From Cymbidium sinense (lineage: Eukaryota; Streptophyta; Magnoliopsida; Asparagales; Orchidaceae), in assembly GCA_021442155.1 (NCBI GenBank), contig CM038221.1, positions 147,179,601 to 147,243,600 of the forward strand: a stretch of DNA of 64,000 nucleotides, given 5' to 3'. Positions 14,501 through 26,300 of the stretch are shown here, piece by piece. How positions within the stretch are numbered: the stretch's first letter is position 1; each line of letters opens with the position of its first letter. Position numbers and translations under genes: made by a program. Below the pieces are notes generated by a model. That model was not told where the DNA came from. It ran no database searches and saw only the letters and a list, made by a program, of their open reading frames with translations.

Positions 14501-14760
14501 ACGAAGTCAGCGTGATTCCAATGCTTGGTTTGATCGACACAACCTCGGAAACCATGAATAAGAGTGATGGTAAAAGATACAGGAGGGAGAGAAGTACCTG
14601 TGAAGCACCCAAGTTTGATGTTTGCCTGGGCACGGTCAGCGTATAGATCAGCACTTTTGGGATCCAAGTCAATAGCCTGCGTATAGAGATCTACGGCCAA
14701 CTCAAAGTTGTCGTCAACAAAAGCTTCCTTAGCTTTCTTCTCCAGATCGATACCCGCCAT
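8452..14760 (-). CDS. SGT1-like co-chaperone, TPR-domain exons 1-3 (3' part not in window)
   Basis: SGT1 is a co-chaperone that bridges HSP90, RAR1 and NLR immune receptors, and it also links to SCF ubiquitin ligases; it acts in cytosol and nucleus. Three exons (14760-14598, 13636-13567, 8576-8452) join in phase to give 119 codons plus one base. The protein starts MAGIDLEKKAKEAF and covers the three-helix-pair TPR domain that opens plant SGT1: the AVDLYTQAIDLDP and DRAQANIKL helices, NKAIELDSS and KAYLRKG, then ACMKHEEYQTAKAAL and LVKECEERVA. I chose the ATG at 14760 because plant SGT1 proteins start M-A at this point; an in-frame ATG at 14787 lies upstream. Introns are 961 and 4990 bp; intron 2 holds a LINE remnant. 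The CS and SGS domains (usually about 220 more residues) are not seen, so the gene is partial here or broken. Confidence 0.88.
10195..12350 (-). mobile_element. RTE-clade LINE remnant in SGT1 intron 2
   Basis: Read on the minus strand, this segment runs parallel to the LINE at 49674-51994 from its 5' region (near 12330) through the endonuclease (about 12030-11230) and pre-RT linker. It goes on into the reverse transcriptase start, where 10195-10290 matches 18841-18920 of the third copy (GGATGCT, TACATTTGTTGAG, GGATCTACATATG). It stops before the RT catalytic box. The 3' UTR and trinucleotide tail are missing, which is the reverse of usual LINE truncation. All frames are broken. It has the same orientation as the host gene. 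The 5' limit is approximate. Confidence 0.75.
13567..13636 (-). CDS. SGT1-like exon 2
   Basis: This 70-base exon lies between an acceptor (ttacag, ending 13637) and a donor (AAAGG|GTTAGT at 13567/13566). With the carried base it encodes DAVSDANKAIEL, then DSSMVKAYLRK and the first two bases of a glycine codon. This is the second TPR repeat. The exon is too short to be found as a free-standing reading frame. Confidence 0.88.
14598..14760 (-). CDS. SGT1-like exon 1
   Basis: This exon has 163 bases from ATG (14760) to a CAG|GTACTT donor at 14598/14597. It encodes the first TPR and the start of the second, ending in NIKLGCFT plus one base of the next codon. Reading past the donor quickly leaves the family consensus, which supports the splice site. 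The phase (1) matches the acceptor of exon 2. Confidence 0.9.
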
Positions 14761-15267
14761 GGAAGAGTTCGGGTGAGAACAGAGCACGGGCCAATAACCT
14801 AATCAATAAGACGAAGATGCAATAAGAATGCCAATTAACAAAGATATGGATATTATTTTGCATTCTAGAGTCTTCCAGCATAACCTTTTGCTAAAATATA
14901 TTTTACTGTACTTTAATACTTTTTTTTCTAGTAGTAATACACAGTGTGAACATGTCACGTTCAGAATGCACCAATAATTTGTGTGATAGTACAGTAGACT
15001 AATGCTCTGCCACGTTATACACATAGCCCAAATTTTATAGCGCATATATATATATATATATATATCATTAATAAAAAAAACATATATTTATTTTCTAATA
15101 GAAATGCATCTAAAATTTCATTCTAGATTAAAATACCCTTGCTTTTAAACACATACATTTCTAGATTTTGATGAACAGTTATATATAACATTCTAATTAT
15201 TATAGCATAACTATTTTTTATTCTTTCGACAACTTCAATTATAGTTATTGCATAGCATCCATGTTTG
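14761..15267. other. Upstream region of the SGT1-like gene
   Basis: About 500 bases between the SGT1 start codon and a retrotransposon. This should contain the 5' UTR and proximal promoter, but I see no clear TATA box at a convincing distance. An (AT)n run lies at 15043-15065. An LTR element inserted at 15273 cuts the upstream region, so any promoter elements farther out have been moved nearly 5 kb away. Confidence 0.5.
15043..15065. repeat. (AT)n microsatellite
   Basis: About eleven AT dinucleotides in a row, upstream of the SGT1-like gene. Confidence 0.9.
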
Positions 15268-15272
15268 CTAAG

Positions 15273-16033
15273 TGATATGACACTTAAAATTCTAATCGGT
15301 CAGAATCTTGATAACAATCGATTCGATCAAGATTAGCAAGATCGGCGTTTATTATCAATCAACTCTTAAACATGGAGTGTTTATAGTCAAACCGAGCGTC
15401 TTAACGAGTCGGATCTAACAAGCCCAAAATCTCATAATTCCAACATCATTTGAGCATTCAAATACACAAAATACATCATATGATCAAGTGAATCATCGTG
15501 AGCCGTCCGATGGAGAGGAGTTGTTCGGATTTTGCATGTATTCTGAGACACCACTCCCCTCTATATACATTTCTCATATGAGGGGAGGCAGAGAGAGGAG
15601 AGCTCTAAAGCTTGAAAATCCTCGAGGCATAATAGTCTACTGACTCGTAGACACGTTGGTTGCCAACCCGCCTCATCTACCACCGTGATCCTCGCATTCG
15701 TCAATCTCCGTCGGTCATCCGATCATCGTCTCGTTTGTTCATTTCACTATCATTTCTTCCAAGCTATTCTACAACAAATGTGACTATATATGGCATTGTT
15801 GTCGATTTTGGGATTCCCATTGTCGACCCCTTCTCTGATTATGTAATCCGTTATCGAAAACTTGTACTCAAAATAAATATATAGAGGCGTTTTCTTTGAG
15901 CCCCTGATTTTTCTCCTCTTTTGAGGTTTTCCCATAAAAATTCGGGTTTTCTTATTCACTTTTCTTAAATACTGTGTCTTTGGATTTCACAACAAGGCTA
16001 AACTTTCACTCTACAATTTTTTAGCATAGCGGT
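15273..16033 (+). repeat. 5' LTR of the non-autonomous element
   Basis: This starts TG and aligns along its length with 18047-18702 plus 19921-20039. Shared landmarks are aaacatggagtgtttatagtcaa (in parts), tctataaatag/tctatatacat near the promoter region, and ttttgaggttttcc near the end. Differences between the two LTRs are frequent, including several indels, so the insertion is not recent. The last bases are poorly conserved, so the 3' limit is set by alignment. Confidence 0.85.
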
Positions 16034-16049
16034 TTGGCGTCGTCTGTGG
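16034..16049 (+). other. Primer binding site (candidate)
   Basis: The tract ttggcgtcgtctgtgg lies directly after the 5' LTR. It resembles the TGGCGCCGT-type primer sites of plant gypsy elements. I did not match it to a specific tRNA. Confidence 0.6.
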
Positions 16050-16219
16050 CGATTCCCATTATTTCATCTTGTATGGCGACCAAGTTTCTCAAGATCAAAA
16101 TCCATCCGTGGAGCATTTCAAGCTTTTAAGAATGGCGAAGAAGAAAGTTCATCAAACTTCATTCCTTGATTTTATCATAAAGCGCAACTCTTAATCTCAA
16201 AAGATTATCCAAATCAATA

Positions 16220-16735
16220 TTCGGATATCTAATTGATTATCAGTGAAGTCAAGGTTGGCTTTGATGAAAGATGTTGATTCACTTTCATCTAAGATTCGCC
16301 TCAAGTAATACTTTGACAAACAACCCTGGTCAAAAATTCTCCAGCCGATTCTTTCAGCGTCATCGACAGACTCGACAAACAACCGGATAGATCAAAACTT
16401 CGCACCTACATGTAGTTAACGCCAAAAGACAAACAACTCATATCAAAATCCTCAATTTCAATTGAGCTCTTCTTCGCATCGTTACTTTCACACCCGGATA
16501 GGTCAAAATCCTCACGATTCATTCGACTTCTTCAGTTAACGCATTCATCACTTTAACAAACAACCTCCGGATTTTCTGGATTCCATTCAATCTCTTCCAT
16601 ACAGTTAACGTCATCGTAACACTTTGACAAACAACCGGATAGGTAAAAAATCTCGCGATTAATTGACCACTTCCATACTGAGTTAACGTCATCGAAGTCA
16701 CACACGGAAATAACCTCGGATAGGTCAAAGAAAAA
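16220..16735 (+). repeat. Diverged short tandem repeats in the element interior
   Basis: The core 'acaaacaaccggataggtcaaaa' (seen in parts) followed by 'cgattcattcgac' and 'agttaacgtcatc' recurs about six times with variable spacing of roughly 60-100 bp (for example 16375-16400, 16490-16540, 16555-16610, 16625-16690, 16700-16730). The copies are degraded and not in constant frame. Confidence 0.7.
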
Positions 16736-17009
16736 CCATTTGGCACTCTCCGCGGTCACCCACCATCATCGCATCATCCCTACTACCGTCGCCAACATTG
16801 ATGCCGCTGATTACCATTGCCGACCCGTCGGCCGCCAATATGTCATCGATTCGTCCCGGTCATCGCCGCCGACCATCGCCGACAATCTCCGCTGGTCACC
16901 ACCATCGCCGGCCACCATCGTCGGGCATCGCCGTTAACCCCTGTCTCCGGTTTTCGTCGCCAATGATCGCTTCCGAATTTGGTCGGTCTGATGAGTACAA
17001 TTGATGCCT

Positions 17010-17440
17010 CTTTCAAGAGAAAACTGTAGACACATTGTATGTACTACGGGCCTTGATCGCCCGAGAACTCGGTCGAGTAGTTGGCCTTTCTTTGAAAATT
17101 ATGACATAATATAAGTGGGCCTTGATCGCCTCCCCGGTCCACGCGTATAGTTGGCGACTCTTTGAGGGAAAACTATGACACGGCGTATACTGCGGGTGCG
17201 GGTTTTGATCACCCTCCAATCAATCCTGAGGTCGGTTGACACCTCTTCGAGGGCGGAGCCTTGCAGTATGAACTACTGATGATCGAACCCTTGTCCGGCG
17301 AGGTCGTTGACACCTCTTCGAGCGGAGCGCCATATGAACTACGTCTTGATCACCTCAACCGGTCATCGGCGAGATCGGTTGACACATCTTTCGAGGAAAA
17401 AAGAGCTGCTATGACTCTTGATCACCTCCGAACGACCTCC
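17010..17440 (+). repeat. Second repeat family in the element interior
   Basis: Units of roughly 80-95 bp share 'ccttgatcgcc/cttgatcacctc', a 'ggtcggttgacacctcttcgag' segment (in parts) and 'tatgaactac'. About five units are recognisable. The stretch is markedly more GC-rich than its surroundings. Confidence 0.65.
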
Positions 17441-18030
17441 TCTTAAGAAGAAGATGAACACTCATCATATGAGGAGTGTGCCTTCTCCCTTGACCATAGG
17501 AAGGTTTTTATAGACCCCTTATAGGGGCAAAAAGATAAAAAAATTGCTGAAAACCATCAAAAATCACCAAAATTCGAAACCGTCGGCGCCAAAACCATCA
17601 AAATTGCCAAGCGTTTGGGCCAGCGCCTACTCGCCGCGTGAATTGTGATGTGGCTTGCCGTCTTGTCCACGCGAGCCACCTGTGGGCCGCGCGTGACTCG
17701 TGTGTGGCAGCATGCACAAATGGCACCCGACCCGTGACCCCAGGCTCATTGATGCCCGGCCGCCGCCATGCGGGACCACCACCATGGGCGCCGCTCTGCG
17801 GCGCCTTACCGTAAGTGTCCAGATGACTCCATAATCCCGAAATCTTGTGCCAGCGCGTACCCGCATACATCCGCGACCCTGCACTCACTTCCATGATCTT
17901 AATCTTGTACTCTCATGAAGATTTGTTCTCTCAAAATGTATGGTTAATGGACCCACAAATTTCATTGAAGAATGTGCTTTTTTCAAGTATTTGACGTATA
18001 TAATTTTGGATGATTGAAATAATGTCATCC

Positions 18031-18042
18031 AAAAATAGGGGG
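18031..18042 (+). other. Polypurine tract
   Basis: aaaaataggggg lies four bases before the 3' LTR start, the expected plus-strand priming site of an LTR element. Confidence 0.8.
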
Positions 18043-18046
18043 CAAC

Positions 18047-20039
18047 TGATATGACACTTAAAATTCTAGTGGCATGAATCTTGGCGTCAGCAATCGATTA
18101 AATCATGACTAGAGATTAAGCATTTATTATCAAGACTCTTAAACATGGAGTGTTTATAGTCAAATCAAGCATCTTGGCGAGTGGATCTACGATCTCATAA
18201 TTCGATATCATTTGAGCATTCAAATACACAAACACATTATATGATCAAGGGAATCATCATGAGCCGTGTATTTGCTGAGACGCCACCTCCCGTCTATAAA
18301 TAGCTCTTCATTCTCATATAAGAGAGGACAAGCAAGAGGAGAGCTATAAAGCTTAAAATCCTCCGAGCATAATCATGCCACCACTGACGGTCAGACCACC
18401 CCTTGTTGTTAACCACCGCCGACCGCCACCACTGATCCTCGCCATCATCAATCTCCGTCGGTCTCCATCATGACAACTTTCATCGTCGTGTTTCCCGATG
18501 TTCACTATCATCTGCTACCACGCACTTACGACTGACTATATGATTGTTGTTGTCTGATTTTGGGATTCCCATTGTAAGCTCTTATCATGTACAATTATGT
18601 AATCCCGTTATCGAGAAAATTTGTACTCCAAAATAAATATATAGTAGAAGCTTTTTACTGGGCTAGACCCCGTGATTTTTTCCCTCTTTTTGAGGTTTTC
18701 CAATTTGGTGATGCACAAGATTGTGCAAATTATAGAGGAATTAAGTTAATGTGCCATACATTAAAATTATGGGAGAGAAATTGAGCATAGATTACGATGT
18801 GATCTAAGTTTCTCACTGTCTTTGGTTTCATGCCGTAGATCTACTATGGATGCTTTACATTTGTTAAGAGGTTTGATGGAGAAGCATAGAGAAAATAAAA
18901 GGATCTACATATGATATTTATTGATTTAAAGCTTATGATAAAGTCTCAGATGTTCTTTGGAGGTTCTAGAACAAAGAAGTTAATATTGGTTATATTCAAG
19001 TCATTAAGGATATGTATACTGAACTTGTGTCCAAACACAAGGAGGATTGACAAACTATTTTCCTATTTCGGTTGGATTACATCAAGGATCAACATTAAGC
19101 CCTTATCTTTTTTACTTTAGTTATGGATGTTCTTACGAGGCATTTACAAGAAGATGTACCAGTGTATGCTTTTCGATGACATTCTTCTTGTTGATAAGAC
19201 TAGAGAGAGTCCAAACTTGAATTATGGAGGTCAACTTTAGAGTCTAAAGGTTTTGTTTAAGCATCTAAAAATATATGGAGTGTAATTTTAGTTGTAGAAA
19301 TTTTAGTGAGTGTTGTGACTTTAGGTGATCAAGTCATTAATAAGAGTGGCGATTATATTTAGGCTATTATTCAAAATGATGGTGAAATAGATGGAGATAT
19401 TATTAGTAGAATTCAAGTTGGATGGTTGAAGTGGAGGAATGCATCGGCCTATTATGTGATAGAAAAGTTCCACTTAAACTTAAGGAAAATTTTATAAGAT
19501 GGTGGTAAGACACCATGACTTAAGTAATGTTGGCCAATAAAAAGAGAAACATAAGAGTAAGTTAAGTGTTACAGATGAGGATGCTCAGTGGATGAGTGGC
19601 TTTACCCTTAGAGATAGAATGCAAAATGAGTATGTTGGAAAAAGTTGGGTAGCTCATGATAGATAAGATTAGGGAGAGTCATTAGATGGTTTGGACATAA
19701 AGCGTCACCGTCATGACCCATTAGTAGATGCATTAGATTTTCCTTATGTTAAGAAAGGTAGAGTAGACCAAAAGACTTGGTTAAGATGTATAAAAATGAT
19801 CTTAGTATACGAATTAAATGAGAATTTGACACATAATAGACACTGAGAGGAAGGATTCATGTAGCCCAGTGGGATTAAGGCTTGTTGTTGTTGTTGTTGT
19901 TGTTGTTTTGAGGTTTTCCACGTAAAAATTCTGAAATTTTCTTGTTCACTCTTTAAATACCTGTGTGTATATTGGATTTCACAACAAAGCTAAGGCGTAA
20001 ACTTTCACTCTACCGCTACTAGTTTTCTAGCACGCAACA
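18047..20039 (+). repeat. 3' LTR of the non-autonomous element (interrupted by LINE)
   Basis: The LTR pieces are 18047-18702 and 19921-20039, with the LINE and its target duplication in between. It ends cgcaaca, followed by the ctaag target duplication. The interruption splits the conserved ttttgaggttttcc segment that is continuous in the 5' LTR at about 15918-15931. Confidence 0.88.
18703..19905 (+). mobile_element. 5'-truncated RTE-clade LINE
   Basis: This 1.2-kb insertion starts within the reverse transcriptase at CANYRGIKLMCHTLKLWER. It continues through the STMDALHLL and GLHQGSTLSPYLF segments and the maturase-like C-terminal part (YLG-type, QVGWLKWRNAS). It ends with the RTE 3' end 'gtgggattaaggcttg' and a (TTG)n tail. 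A perfect 15-bp target duplication, ttttgaggttttcca, flanks it (18688-18702 and 19906-19920). Many stops and frameshifts break the frame. RTE LINEs move by target-primed reverse transcription, and 5' truncation is usual. Confidence 0.93.
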
Positions 20040-20044
20040 CTAAG

Positions 20045-22018
20045 ATTATATTTTATGTAGAAAATTTTTTTTCATTCATTATTTTTGAAGGTCAGTGATA
20101 TAATTTATTGATTATCTTATTAAATATAACATTCGAATTCTAAATTCTAAACTTAAAATATCAATAGATATTAAATCATTTTCTAAATTATGTTCAAATT
20201 GTGATTAAATCATCTCATGATTATTTATTATCATAATTTGAATAAACTTTTAAGCACCTTCAAATCATAGTTAAAGATGTTTAAAGATAATATGATCATT
20301 ATTCAATCAGAATTTAAAGGTGATTTGAATATTATTCAAATCATGAATAAAGATAGAAGATGGTTTAGTCATTATATGATCATGATTTGCAAGTTGTTCA
20401 AAGATGAACCATATTCAAATATCATTTGGTTATTAGTTTGAAGCTTTTTTGATCGTGGTTTGATTACGATCTCATATAAGAATTCCTTAAACTACACATT
20501 TATTTGAGTTTTGTTTTATTTATGATTTATCATGCATTAAATGTTTATTCTAATTATACACGAAGAAAGGTATTATAGTGCTTGGGCCGCTTACAAAGTT
20601 AGGAATTGTGATGGCAAATTTGGTTAGATTACTTAAGCTACCAGTTGATTTAAATCTTTATATAACTCATAATTCCATGCTAAAAACAAGACATAAAAAT
20701 TAACAATTTTATCAATAAAATCAAAAAACATCATCTAATCCATTGGAATCTGCAAATAACAATCCTTTTGTAGCAATCCTCTGAGTTAGCCTAAGGCCCA
20801 TGGCCTCTACTCAGTGTGATCCATTGTAAACCAATGACATCCATTAAAATAATTAAAAAAATGAAATTAATCTTGACTATCTTTGAGCTGATTTAAGTCC
20901 CCCAGGGACATTCACTCAATAGTTAGCCTTAGGTTAGGTTCGATTTGTTTCCTTGCCAACCAATCACCTCAGTGGTTCCTTATTTTGGAAGATGTGAGTC
21001 CCCACACTTTCTTCTTAACTTGAATTGACCATTGCAAATCGAAAGACACCTATTTGGTTGGATAGTCCTACTGTGTGGTTGGTAGACCATCCCTTTGGAA
21101 TGGTAAATCTGAGTTAGACCAAGGCCTCCATGGCCCTTACTCAGTGCATCCATTACTGATGGGATCCATCAAAAATAAATTAAAAATGAAACTAATCTTG
21201 ACTATTTTTGAGTTGATTTAAGTCCCCTAGTGACATTCACTCAATAGTCAGCCATAGGTTGGGTTCAATCCGTTGCCTAATGGATCACCCAACTGATCCC
21301 TACTTTGGAAGATGTAAATCTACTATGCTTTATTCTTAGTACAACTGTTACACACCGAAAGGCAATCCCTTTGGTTGGTAGTCTACTTATGTGTTTGGTA
21401 TACCCTTTAGATTGGTAAATCGAGTTAATAGCCACCATGGCTTACTCATCATCCCACAAACCAATAGGGTCCATCTTAAAACCCAAAATTAAAAATCTAA
21501 AACAAATTCAACCCTCCTCCCTCAGAGGAGTCAAATGAAATAAACAAAATAAATTCAATCAATCTCCCCTCGCGGAGTCAATCAAACAACAAAAGCAATC
21601 AACCAAAATCAATCAAAATAATCAAATAATCAAATCAAATCATCTGCTTCTTCTCAGTGAGATGCAAATCTCTCTAGTTCCCCAGTGGATATTGAATTCT
21701 AATCCCCCAACAGATTCCACAATCACTTCTCCCCAGTGACACTCAAATCAAATCAAACCCATAATCCCTTTGTGGATGACTTGAACCTATTTTTCTTAGT
21801 GAAAGGTTCACATACTCTATCCCTAGTGGATTCCTCCTTCCCTCTCTTATGTCTTTGACATCAGTAGAGTCACATTGCACTAAGCTCTGGATTCCTTCTA
21901 CACCATGGGTTAGGAGTATATCATTTCTGAAGTTTGTGATCATTCAGTTGTCGATCATTTTGATTCACATCATATGTGGTGTACCTTGTCAGTCACACCA
22001 CACCTATTGGGCGTCCTT
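20045..22018. other. Unassigned AT-rich sequence, retroelement-like
   Basis: No gene. 20045-20580 is low-complexity AT-rich sequence with many short 'gattcaaat/atttgaat' words. 20777-21440 is a tandem duplication. 21490-21780 repeats short phrases such as ctcccc...gcggagtcaa and ccccagtg. It may be the remains of an older LTR, but I cannot define ends. Confidence 0.45.
20777..21440. repeat. Tandem duplication of about 336 bp
   Basis: Copy 1 (20777-21112) and copy 2 (21113 to about 21425) both open tgagttag and share 'aatcttgactat', 'gatttaagtcccc', 'gacattcactcaatagt' and 'ttggaagatgt'. A third copy begins at about 21423 (gagttaatagccaccatggc) and is lost at once. Copies are diverged. Confidence 0.8.
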
Positions 22019-22859
22019 TATTGACCTCATTTTTAGAATGAGCTCACAACTCCTCCATCTTAGACATAGGATTCCTCTTAGACACTAAGAGTTCCTTAGT
22101 CTCAAGACACTTCTAGTGATTAGGTGAACACTCAACCTAAGCCTATAGACTTAGAAGAGTTAGCAATAGAATAGGTCATGCCTTAGGGGTGTTAGGAAAG
22201 CTTGCCTACCCTATAGCTTGAACCAAATCCTCACTTCCTTCCTTCAAGTCAAATTTCAAAAATTCAAATCAAACTCCAAATCAAACCAACTTCAAACTCA
22301 AATCAATTCTAAATTATTGAAACTCATGATTGAATTCCAAATCCTAAAAATCTTTCCTAAGCTCTTTTGATTTCATCTTACGGACTTAGCTCAAATCAAA
22401 TCCAAATCAAATAAAATTCAAAAATATTTTCTCATAACCCATTTATATTCTCATTTATATTCACAAATATAAATGAAATATAGATTCAAATATCCAAAAA
22501 TCAATTCAAAACTGAAACCCAAATTCAACCAAAATTCAACATAAGCCTTTCAAGTCAAATTCTTGAACTTAGCCAAATCAAACTCAAATCAAGCCAAACC
22601 CTTGATTTTTTTTATGATTCAATCAATCCCTCAATAATGAATCCAAATATAAACACAAACTTCAATCATCAAACTAAAACTAAATTCAAAAATCAAACCC
22701 AAATCAAACTCATGTTCACCCTTTTGAACTTGAAATTGTCAAATGAATCAAAACCCATTGACTCCAAATCACTTGCAAATGGATTTATATTTCAATCATA
22801 AGTCCATATGTGAGTTCAATCAAACTTGATTCAAGCCTTGATCAAGTTAATTGATCCCT

Positions 22860-23352
22860 TTAGGCTCACTTGACCCAAAGTGACCTAAAGTACCCTTTTG
22901 AGCCAAATTCTAATCCTACCCAAATTGGATTGAACTAAGCCCACCTAAGCTTCACATTGTGAGCAACAATCATCATAAGATGGTCAATCACTTAAATTGG
23001 GTCAAACCAAGTCAAACCTAAGGGTTGACCAAGTCAACACTTAGTCAAAATAAAATTTGAACTAGCCAAAATCTATCATATGCCAAATTGATTGAAACCA
23101 TTGATCAAAACCAATTCATGATCAACGTTTGAACTTGACCAAAGCCTCAACTAGACCCAACCTAGCCCAATTGATCATGAACTTAACTTGACCTAAAAGG
23201 TCAAATTGAGCCAAAATCAGGTTAAACCAAAATTGATTGAAACAAAAGCTTGCAAAAATATTTCAAATGATCAATGGAACATAAACCAACCTTTGACCTA
23301 ACCCAAATAGGTCAAATGGGTCAAATGGGTCAAATTGGTCAACTTGACCCAT
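22860..23352. promoter_or_regulatory. TTGACC/GGTCAA-rich block in the LTR
   Basis: I count 13 occurrences of TTGACC or its complement in about 480 bases. The same block in the other LTR copies holds about 15 (42380-43010) and 14 (47170-47790). TTGAC[C/T] is the W-box core bound by WRKY factors. Function is inferred from motif density only; the block could also be a simple expansion of a short word. Confidence 0.35.
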
Positions 23353-26300
23353 TTGAGCTAAATAAAATCAAATGAACCAAAACTAAATATAAATCAAATT
23401 GAACCAAACCCAACCCAAGGCCAAAACCGACCACCCCACTCAAAATGAGCACATGGGAATCACTCCTCCACCTCATTTAGCACATGGAAACTTCTCCACT
23501 ACCTTGCTCTAGCCAAATCGAACCACATGGTATCCAAAATGGCCTAACCAACTCAACCCCTATGATCAATTTGGTCAAAATGGCATATGCAAGATCGACC
23601 GTCCGATCCTTCTAGGGGGAGTTAATTTCATTTCAATTGCATGGAATCACATTCAATTAAAGCATAGGAACTCAGAGGAAGCAATTCCAAGCTCCCCCAA
23701 GGTCTCCTAAGCTACTTTGATTTCTCCATTTTCGATTTTGCTTAAGCTGAAAATAGGGGAGCTCAAGGAATTTTACACCTCATTCAATTCTCCACTAGAG
23801 CTCAATTCCTCCTTCAAGCACCTTGAGGGTACCCAATCGAGCTCACCCAAGTCATCATCCAAGTTCTCCCACGGAGAGGGAGCTACAAGGCGCACCCAAT
23901 TGAATCCCACTTTGGTTAATAAGAAGATCCACTCAACCTCAAGCCAAAATCTTCATGAGCTTAGTCCACCAAAGCTACCTCGGGATTAGCACCGTGATAG
24001 CCTCCCATGAGGTATGGATCAAAACCAAGCTTAAAGAGAATTTTTTTGGGTCCTTTTTGAAGAGAATTGTAATCCCATTACATTTTGACTGTTTGATCTT
24101 CATCTCCTTACATAATGATGATGTGGGTTAAATTTTAGCTCAATTTGAGCTCACTCGAGCTCGGATCAAGCCTTAAGGGATGGACGGTTGCCCTCTCCCA
24201 CAGGCGAGCTCAGGAATGAATCACAGACCGTCCATCCTGCATGTTTTGGATGGACGGACTGATTAATCCAAGTTAGATCTTCATTTTAATCCCTTTAATA
24301 CCACGAGCTTGATCTTGGTCATCCGATCTTAGATCGGATGGTCCAAGGAAAAGCGCGTAGCGCCGCCAGCTGACTATGTGATGTGACAACTTAAATAATC
24401 AATCTCGCCATGCCACATGGAAAGCGCACACTGCGTCAGCGGTCCACTGATGAGATTAGTTATATAATTAGTGATTTAATTATCTAATAATCACATAATC
24501 TTCAAAACTACATAACTAAATGTAGAAAAATTTTAAAAATACAAACTCAAATGCATTTTGAAGATATTTTAAAGGGGAATAATCTAAATTAAGTTTGATT
24601 GATTTTAAATAGTGAATTTTATGCAATTTGGATTTTATTAAAAATATAATTATGTTAATTACTCTCTAATTATTCTATTGATTAATCTCAAACTTCTCAT
24701 GTGCATTTAGTGCGATGAATTCTGCCTCCTTTAATTTTTTAGGGATTTATTAATGATTTAATTAAGAGAATTGCTTGATTTATTTCTAATCACTACCTTA
24801 ATCAATTAAATGATTAATTAACCTATTAAACAGTTATAAATTCATGAATTAAGTTTGCAAATTATTTTAGAACAGTGAATGGACTTAGGGAATGAGATTA
24901 GGAGCTCTTTCTCAAATATTTTCCCTAAGTTTATTTCATTTGGATAAAAAAGCTAATTAAGGTGCAAATTAATTAAATAGTTTAATTACTTAAATGGCTT
25001 AATTAATCAAAATTTAAAATCAAATCAATTTGAACTTAATCAATTCTTTTTTGGGTAGATGCTTTGGTGTTCAATAGCCTAAGTAGCTTAAGGAAATCAT
25101 ATCTAACCCATATGTGTGGGGAGGGTTATGAAAGTACTTAAATTACCCTTTAGGTTTATTAATCATTAATTGTGAGCCAAATGTATTAGGGCCCTTTCTT
25201 TCTTAGGTGCATTACTGATTTAAATTAATTGTGATTTTATGTCATACATTGGGTCATAATTATTTGGTTAAATATGCTAAAGTGGTGTAGGTAAAGAGTA
25301 ATTAATGGACTTAATGTACACCTTAACCTAAACAAAATATAAAATCAATCTAATGGTTCTAAAAATTTAACTAAATCAACATACACATGTGGGAAATGGG
25401 TTAGGACCAACAAACCTTTTACATTTTCTAAATTCAAATCAAACTCAAAACAAAACTTAAAATTTCTTTAAACAATTTTGATTCACTTTAAATAATCTTA
25501 TTCCATAAGATTGTCTTTAGGAATTAATTTGGGTGAATAAATTTACATGCTTTCATCACTTTATTTCTTTGCTAGCATGCTAAATATGTATGTCATATGA
25601 AAATCATGCATTCATGCCTTTTGAAAATTAAATTAAAAATGAATAGTTTCCTTTATGTCAAATTGCATGTTTTAGCTAAAGTAAGAAAATGAATGGCTAT
25701 TATCACTATTAATTCCAAAATTATTTTCAAAACTTATAAATCAAACATCATAACTAGAAGGTATGCTACTTATAATTATTTTTAGGCTTGCATGTGAGTA
25801 AAATATAAAGATGTGCATTGTGTGGCTTTCCTTCTCTTCTATTTTAACATAGTTTTGAATAGGATTTGCAAAGTGTATAGTTCATTTGGAAAGAACATAA
25901 CACTTGCTTAAATCCATTCCTGTTCATCCCTATGTTATCAATTAAGAAGGACATCCACACTTACACTTGTAAATTGCATAAATAAATCAAATAAACAAAC
26001 ATAAACTTTTTGCATGATTCCTTTTCCATTCATTTCTCTTTGTACATGCACATGTATCTAAGGAAAGTGATATATTAGTCTAGACATCTCGGGGTTGTGA
26101 GGCTTTAAGTAACCCCAAGTAGGTCTTGTACCTTACACCCTAATGTAGAAAATAATGGCGCTGTACTCACTTATGCCTTTCATACATGTAAATGTGCATA
26201 TGAATAATGGATAAAAAAATCTCTCTTTTTCTACTTAACAAAAAACATGCATACATGAAACATCCCAAATTTCCTTAAATAATATCACTTAGCATTCATC

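Larger units (their letters stand above)
15273..20039 (+). mobile_element. Non-autonomous LTR retrotransposon (complete, with nested LINE)
   Basis: Two long direct repeats (15273-16033 and 18047-20039) bracket a 2.0-kb interior. Both start tgatatgacacttaaaattct, and 5-bp target duplications ctaag flank the whole (15268-15272 and 20040-20044). A primer-binding-site-like tract follows the first LTR and a polypurine tract precedes the second. After the LINE at 18703-19905 is removed, the LTRs are 761 and about 775 bp. The interior has no gag, protease, RT or integrase; it holds two families of short repeats and GC-rich proline/alanine-type frames. It therefore depended on another element's proteins (a LARD-like design), and its parent is not visible here. 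Confidence 0.9.

Noticed and set aside
14274..14672. 132-codon minus-strand frame over SGT1 exon 1 and intron 1
   Set aside because: It is in another frame from the SGT1 exon and its leucine/serine-rich translation comes from intron sequence.
17598..17894. Minus-strand frames of 98 and 85 codons in the GC-rich interior of the non-autonomous element
   Set aside because: They overlap each other in different frames, are explained by high GC content, and show no domain.
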